Assembly: GCA_027484495.1 (NCBI GenBank)
Contig: JAIXSW010000338.1
Span: forward strand, 1-8,279
DNA: 8,279 bases
Direction of reading: 5' to 3'
Origin: Gammaproteobacteria bacterium
GTDB taxonomy: Bacteria; Pseudomonadota; Gammaproteobacteria; Enterobacterales; Alteromonadaceae
The notes under the pieces: generated by a model
The model's input: the letters and a program-made list of their open reading frames with translations, nothing else
The model's database searches: none
What the model was told of the DNA's origin: nothing
Program-made: the position numbers and the translations under genes
Part shown: positions 7,023 through 8,279 of the stretch, piece by piece
Layout: each line of letters starts with the position of its first letter
How positions within the stretch are numbered: position 1 is the stretch's first letter

Positions 7023-7093
7023 TCGACGGCCAGCCGGCGGCGCATTGTGGTGATTTTCAGGGTTGCTTGGCGGCAGTGCATTGGCGCGACTCC

Positions 7094-7102
7094 TGTTACA
7101 CT
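7094..7102 (+). promoter_or_regulatory. Extended -10 element before arfB
   Basis: TG at 7094-7095, one base, then TACACT at 7097-7102 forms an extended -10. No good -35 is present at the correct distance, which extended -10 promoters tolerate. It would give a leader of roughly 24 bases before the ATG at 7133. Confidence 0.33.
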
Positions 7103-7132
7103 GGCACCAATCTGTCCAAACAGCCGTAACCT

Positions 7133-7552
7133 ATGATCCAAATCACTTCGACTATCGCCATTGATGAAGCTGAAATCGACTGGCAAGCCATCCGCGCCAG
7201 TGGCCCTGGCGGGCAGCATGTCAATAAAACCTCAACGGCGATGCAGCTGATGTTTGATATTCAGCAGTCTTCGTTACCGGCGCATTACAAAACGGCTTTG
7301 CTGCAAAAGTCCGATCATCGCATCACCGCGTCAGGCAAAATTATCATCAAGAGCCAACAAAGCCGCAGCCAGGAAATGAACCGGGAAACGGCGTTGTTGC
7401 AGCTGATCGAACTGATTAAATCGGCCGGCATAGTGCCGAAAAAACGCCACGCCACCAAACCAACCTACGGCAGCCAACAACGCCGGCTCGACAGTAAAAA
7501 ACAACGCAGCGGTACTAAAAGTTTGCGCCAGCAAAAACCGGGGCAGGATTAA
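7133..7552 (+). CDS. arfB: Alternative ribosome-rescue factor ArfB (peptidyl-tRNA hydrolase)
   Basis: ArfB (formerly YaeJ) frees ribosomes stalled on mRNAs lacking a stop codon by hydrolysing the peptidyl-tRNA. The 139-residue length matches the family (about 140). The catalytic release-factor loop is at about residues 22-34 (RASGPGGQHVNKT) with the invariant GGQ. The basic C-terminal tail (about 101-139, with PKKRHATKP, QQRR, KKQRSGTKSLRQQKP) is the part that folds in the empty mRNA channel of a stalled ribosome. A full release factor would have a codon-recognition domain, which is absent here. The ATG at 7133 has no recognisable Shine-Dalgarno sequence (CGTAACCT precedes it), suggesting weak or leader-independent initiation. 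It is monocistronic, divergent from the ARH-like gene and convergent with the sigma-like gene, with 25 bases between the two stops and no clear intrinsic terminator. Confidence 0.93.
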   Translation: MIQITSTIAIDEAEIDWQAIRASGPGGQHVNKTSTAMQLMFDIQQSSLPAHYKTALLQKSDHRITASGKIIIKSQQSRSQEMNRETALLQLIELIKSAGIVPKKRHATKPTYGSQQRRLDSKKQRSGTKSLRQQKPGQD

Positions 7553-7577
7553 ATTGGCGGATGCCGGCAGAGCGCGG

Positions 7578-8279
7578 TCAGAGACGGCCCGCAGCAATCA
7601 ACCCGGCAATCATGCCGGCCCAGCCGGCGCCGATGCCGACCACGGTGCCAATCACGCAGCCAAGCCATTGCCGGCGTTGTGTTGCCGCTGCTTTGATCGG
7701 ATCTGCCGCCCGTTCTCTGGCTTGTTGTGGCGCCAGCAGGCGGCTGAGCTGGACCTGCGTGCTCAGCAGCAACAACGTCAGCATCGTCATACAGCCGATT
7801 GGCCCCCAGGCGCTTTGCGTCAGCTCATACGCCGCCACCCAGCACAGGCCAAACAACGCCATCCAGACCATAGTGCGGCGGCGTAGCTGGCGCAGTTGCG
7901 TTGCGAGTTCTGCGCTGTCAGCGCGGTCTATCGCCGGTTTCATGCCATAAAACACCGCGGCGATTGCCAGTAAAGCGCCAATGGCGGCACCGCCGAGGAT
8001 GGCCAGTAATTTCAGTGGGCCTGAAGCTGTACCCTGAGTGGCAGAATGCGCCATGGTTTGTACAAGCTGATCGGCTGCCATCGCCGCCGCTGGCGGGCTG
8101 GCAGTGGCCAATGCCGCGGTTAATGCCGCCGAAAAACCAAGCCCCGGCGCCGTTGATAAAATCAGCTGACCGTAGCGGTTGAGCCATTGCTCTTTTAGCG
8201 ATTCCCGCACCCGCTGCAGTTTTTTCCGTACATTGGCTTCGCTGATGCCGAGCAGCGCCGCGACCTGGCTGCTGGATTG
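7578..8279 (-). CDS. ECF-type sigma factor fused to a C-terminal membrane domain, N-terminus off the right edge
   Basis: The frame is open to the right edge, so the gene starts outside; 233 residues are visible. The first about 30 (SSSQVAALLGISEANVRKKL, then QRVRESLKEQW) match the region 4 helix-turn-helix of ECF sigma factors, which contacts the -35 element. After this the protein is hydrophobic: a small Ala-rich segment (visible residues 36-70), then likely membrane helices at about 89-112, 136-153, 158-174 and 204-230. A charged stretch (113-135, with RQLRRR) lies between helices 1 and 2. Sigma factors with membrane extensions of this kind are known in several phyla, but the role of the extension is poorly defined; it may tether or inhibit the sigma domain in place of a separate anti-sigma factor. 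GTG at 8210 is not the start, since the HTH continues upstream. A different regulator with a sigma-4-like HTH cannot be excluded without the N-terminus. Confidence 0.72.
   Translation of the reverse strand, partial: QSSSQVAALLGISEANVRKKLQRVRESLKEQWLNRYGQLILSTAPGLGFSAALTAALATASPPAAAMAADQLVQTMAHSATQGTASGPLKLLAILGGAAIGALLAIAAVFYGMKPAIDRADSAELATQLRQLRRRTMVWMALFGLCWVAAYELTQSAWGPIGCMTMLTLLLLSTQVQLSRLLAPQQARERAADPIKAAATQRRQWLGCVIGTVVGIGAGWAGMIAGLIAAGRL

Noticed and set aside
7553..7577. Bidirectional terminator between arfB and the sigma-like gene
   Set aside because: The 25 bases contain a short TGCCGGCA palindrome but no usable loop and no T or A run on either side.
8208..8210. GTG at 8210 as the start of a 210-residue membrane protein
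   Set aside because: The same frame stays open to the window edge and the residues upstream complete a sigma region 4 helix-turn-helix, so this GTG is an internal valine codon.

Overview
The window looks like chromosomal DNA of a motile, free-living gammaproteobacterium. The basis is the protein set (RND-type efflux adaptor, TetR repressor, methyl-accepting chemotaxis protein, GGDEF/EAL protein, ArfB) and a moderate-to-high GC content judged by eye. The style resembles the Rheinheimera/Alishewanella/Alteromonadales neighbourhood, but that placement is an impression from protein appearance, not a search. No tRNA, rRNA, CRISPR array, insertion sequence or integration scar is visible. Six genes, two of them cut by the window edges, fill nearly all of the sequence.

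Layout, left to right. (1) 1-1001, minus: an efflux periplasmic adaptor lipoprotein whose C-terminus lies beyond the left edge. (2) 1002-1088: a divergent control region with two near-identical TetR-type palindromes, each placed over one of the two promoters I can propose. (3) 1089-1781, plus: a TetR-family repressor, the probable regulator of the adaptor and of itself. (4) 5292-1771, minus: a two-gene operon encoding a six-helix membrane GGDEF-EAL protein followed, 12 bp later, by a chemotaxis receptor. The receptor gene overlaps the tail of tetR by 11 bp, end to end. (5) 6963-5530, minus: an exported ADP-ribosylglycohydrolase-fold protein, with a perfect LacI-type palindrome over its predicted transcription start. 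(6) 7133-7552, plus: arfB, the ribosome-rescue peptidyl-tRNA hydrolase. (7) 8279-7578, minus: the C-terminal part of what reads as an ECF sigma factor. Its sigma region 4 helix-turn-helix is followed by about four membrane helices in one polypeptide.

How the genes may work together. The adaptor/tetR pair is a self-contained drug- or metabolite-responsive efflux locus. The GGDEF-EAL/receptor pair links c-di-GMP turnover and chemotaxis in one transcript. The exported ARH-like enzyme is isolated and may belong to a sugar-responsive LacI-type regulon. arfB is a housekeeping rescue gene. The items most worth following up are the sigma factor fused to a membrane domain, and the exported ARH-fold enzyme with its operator.
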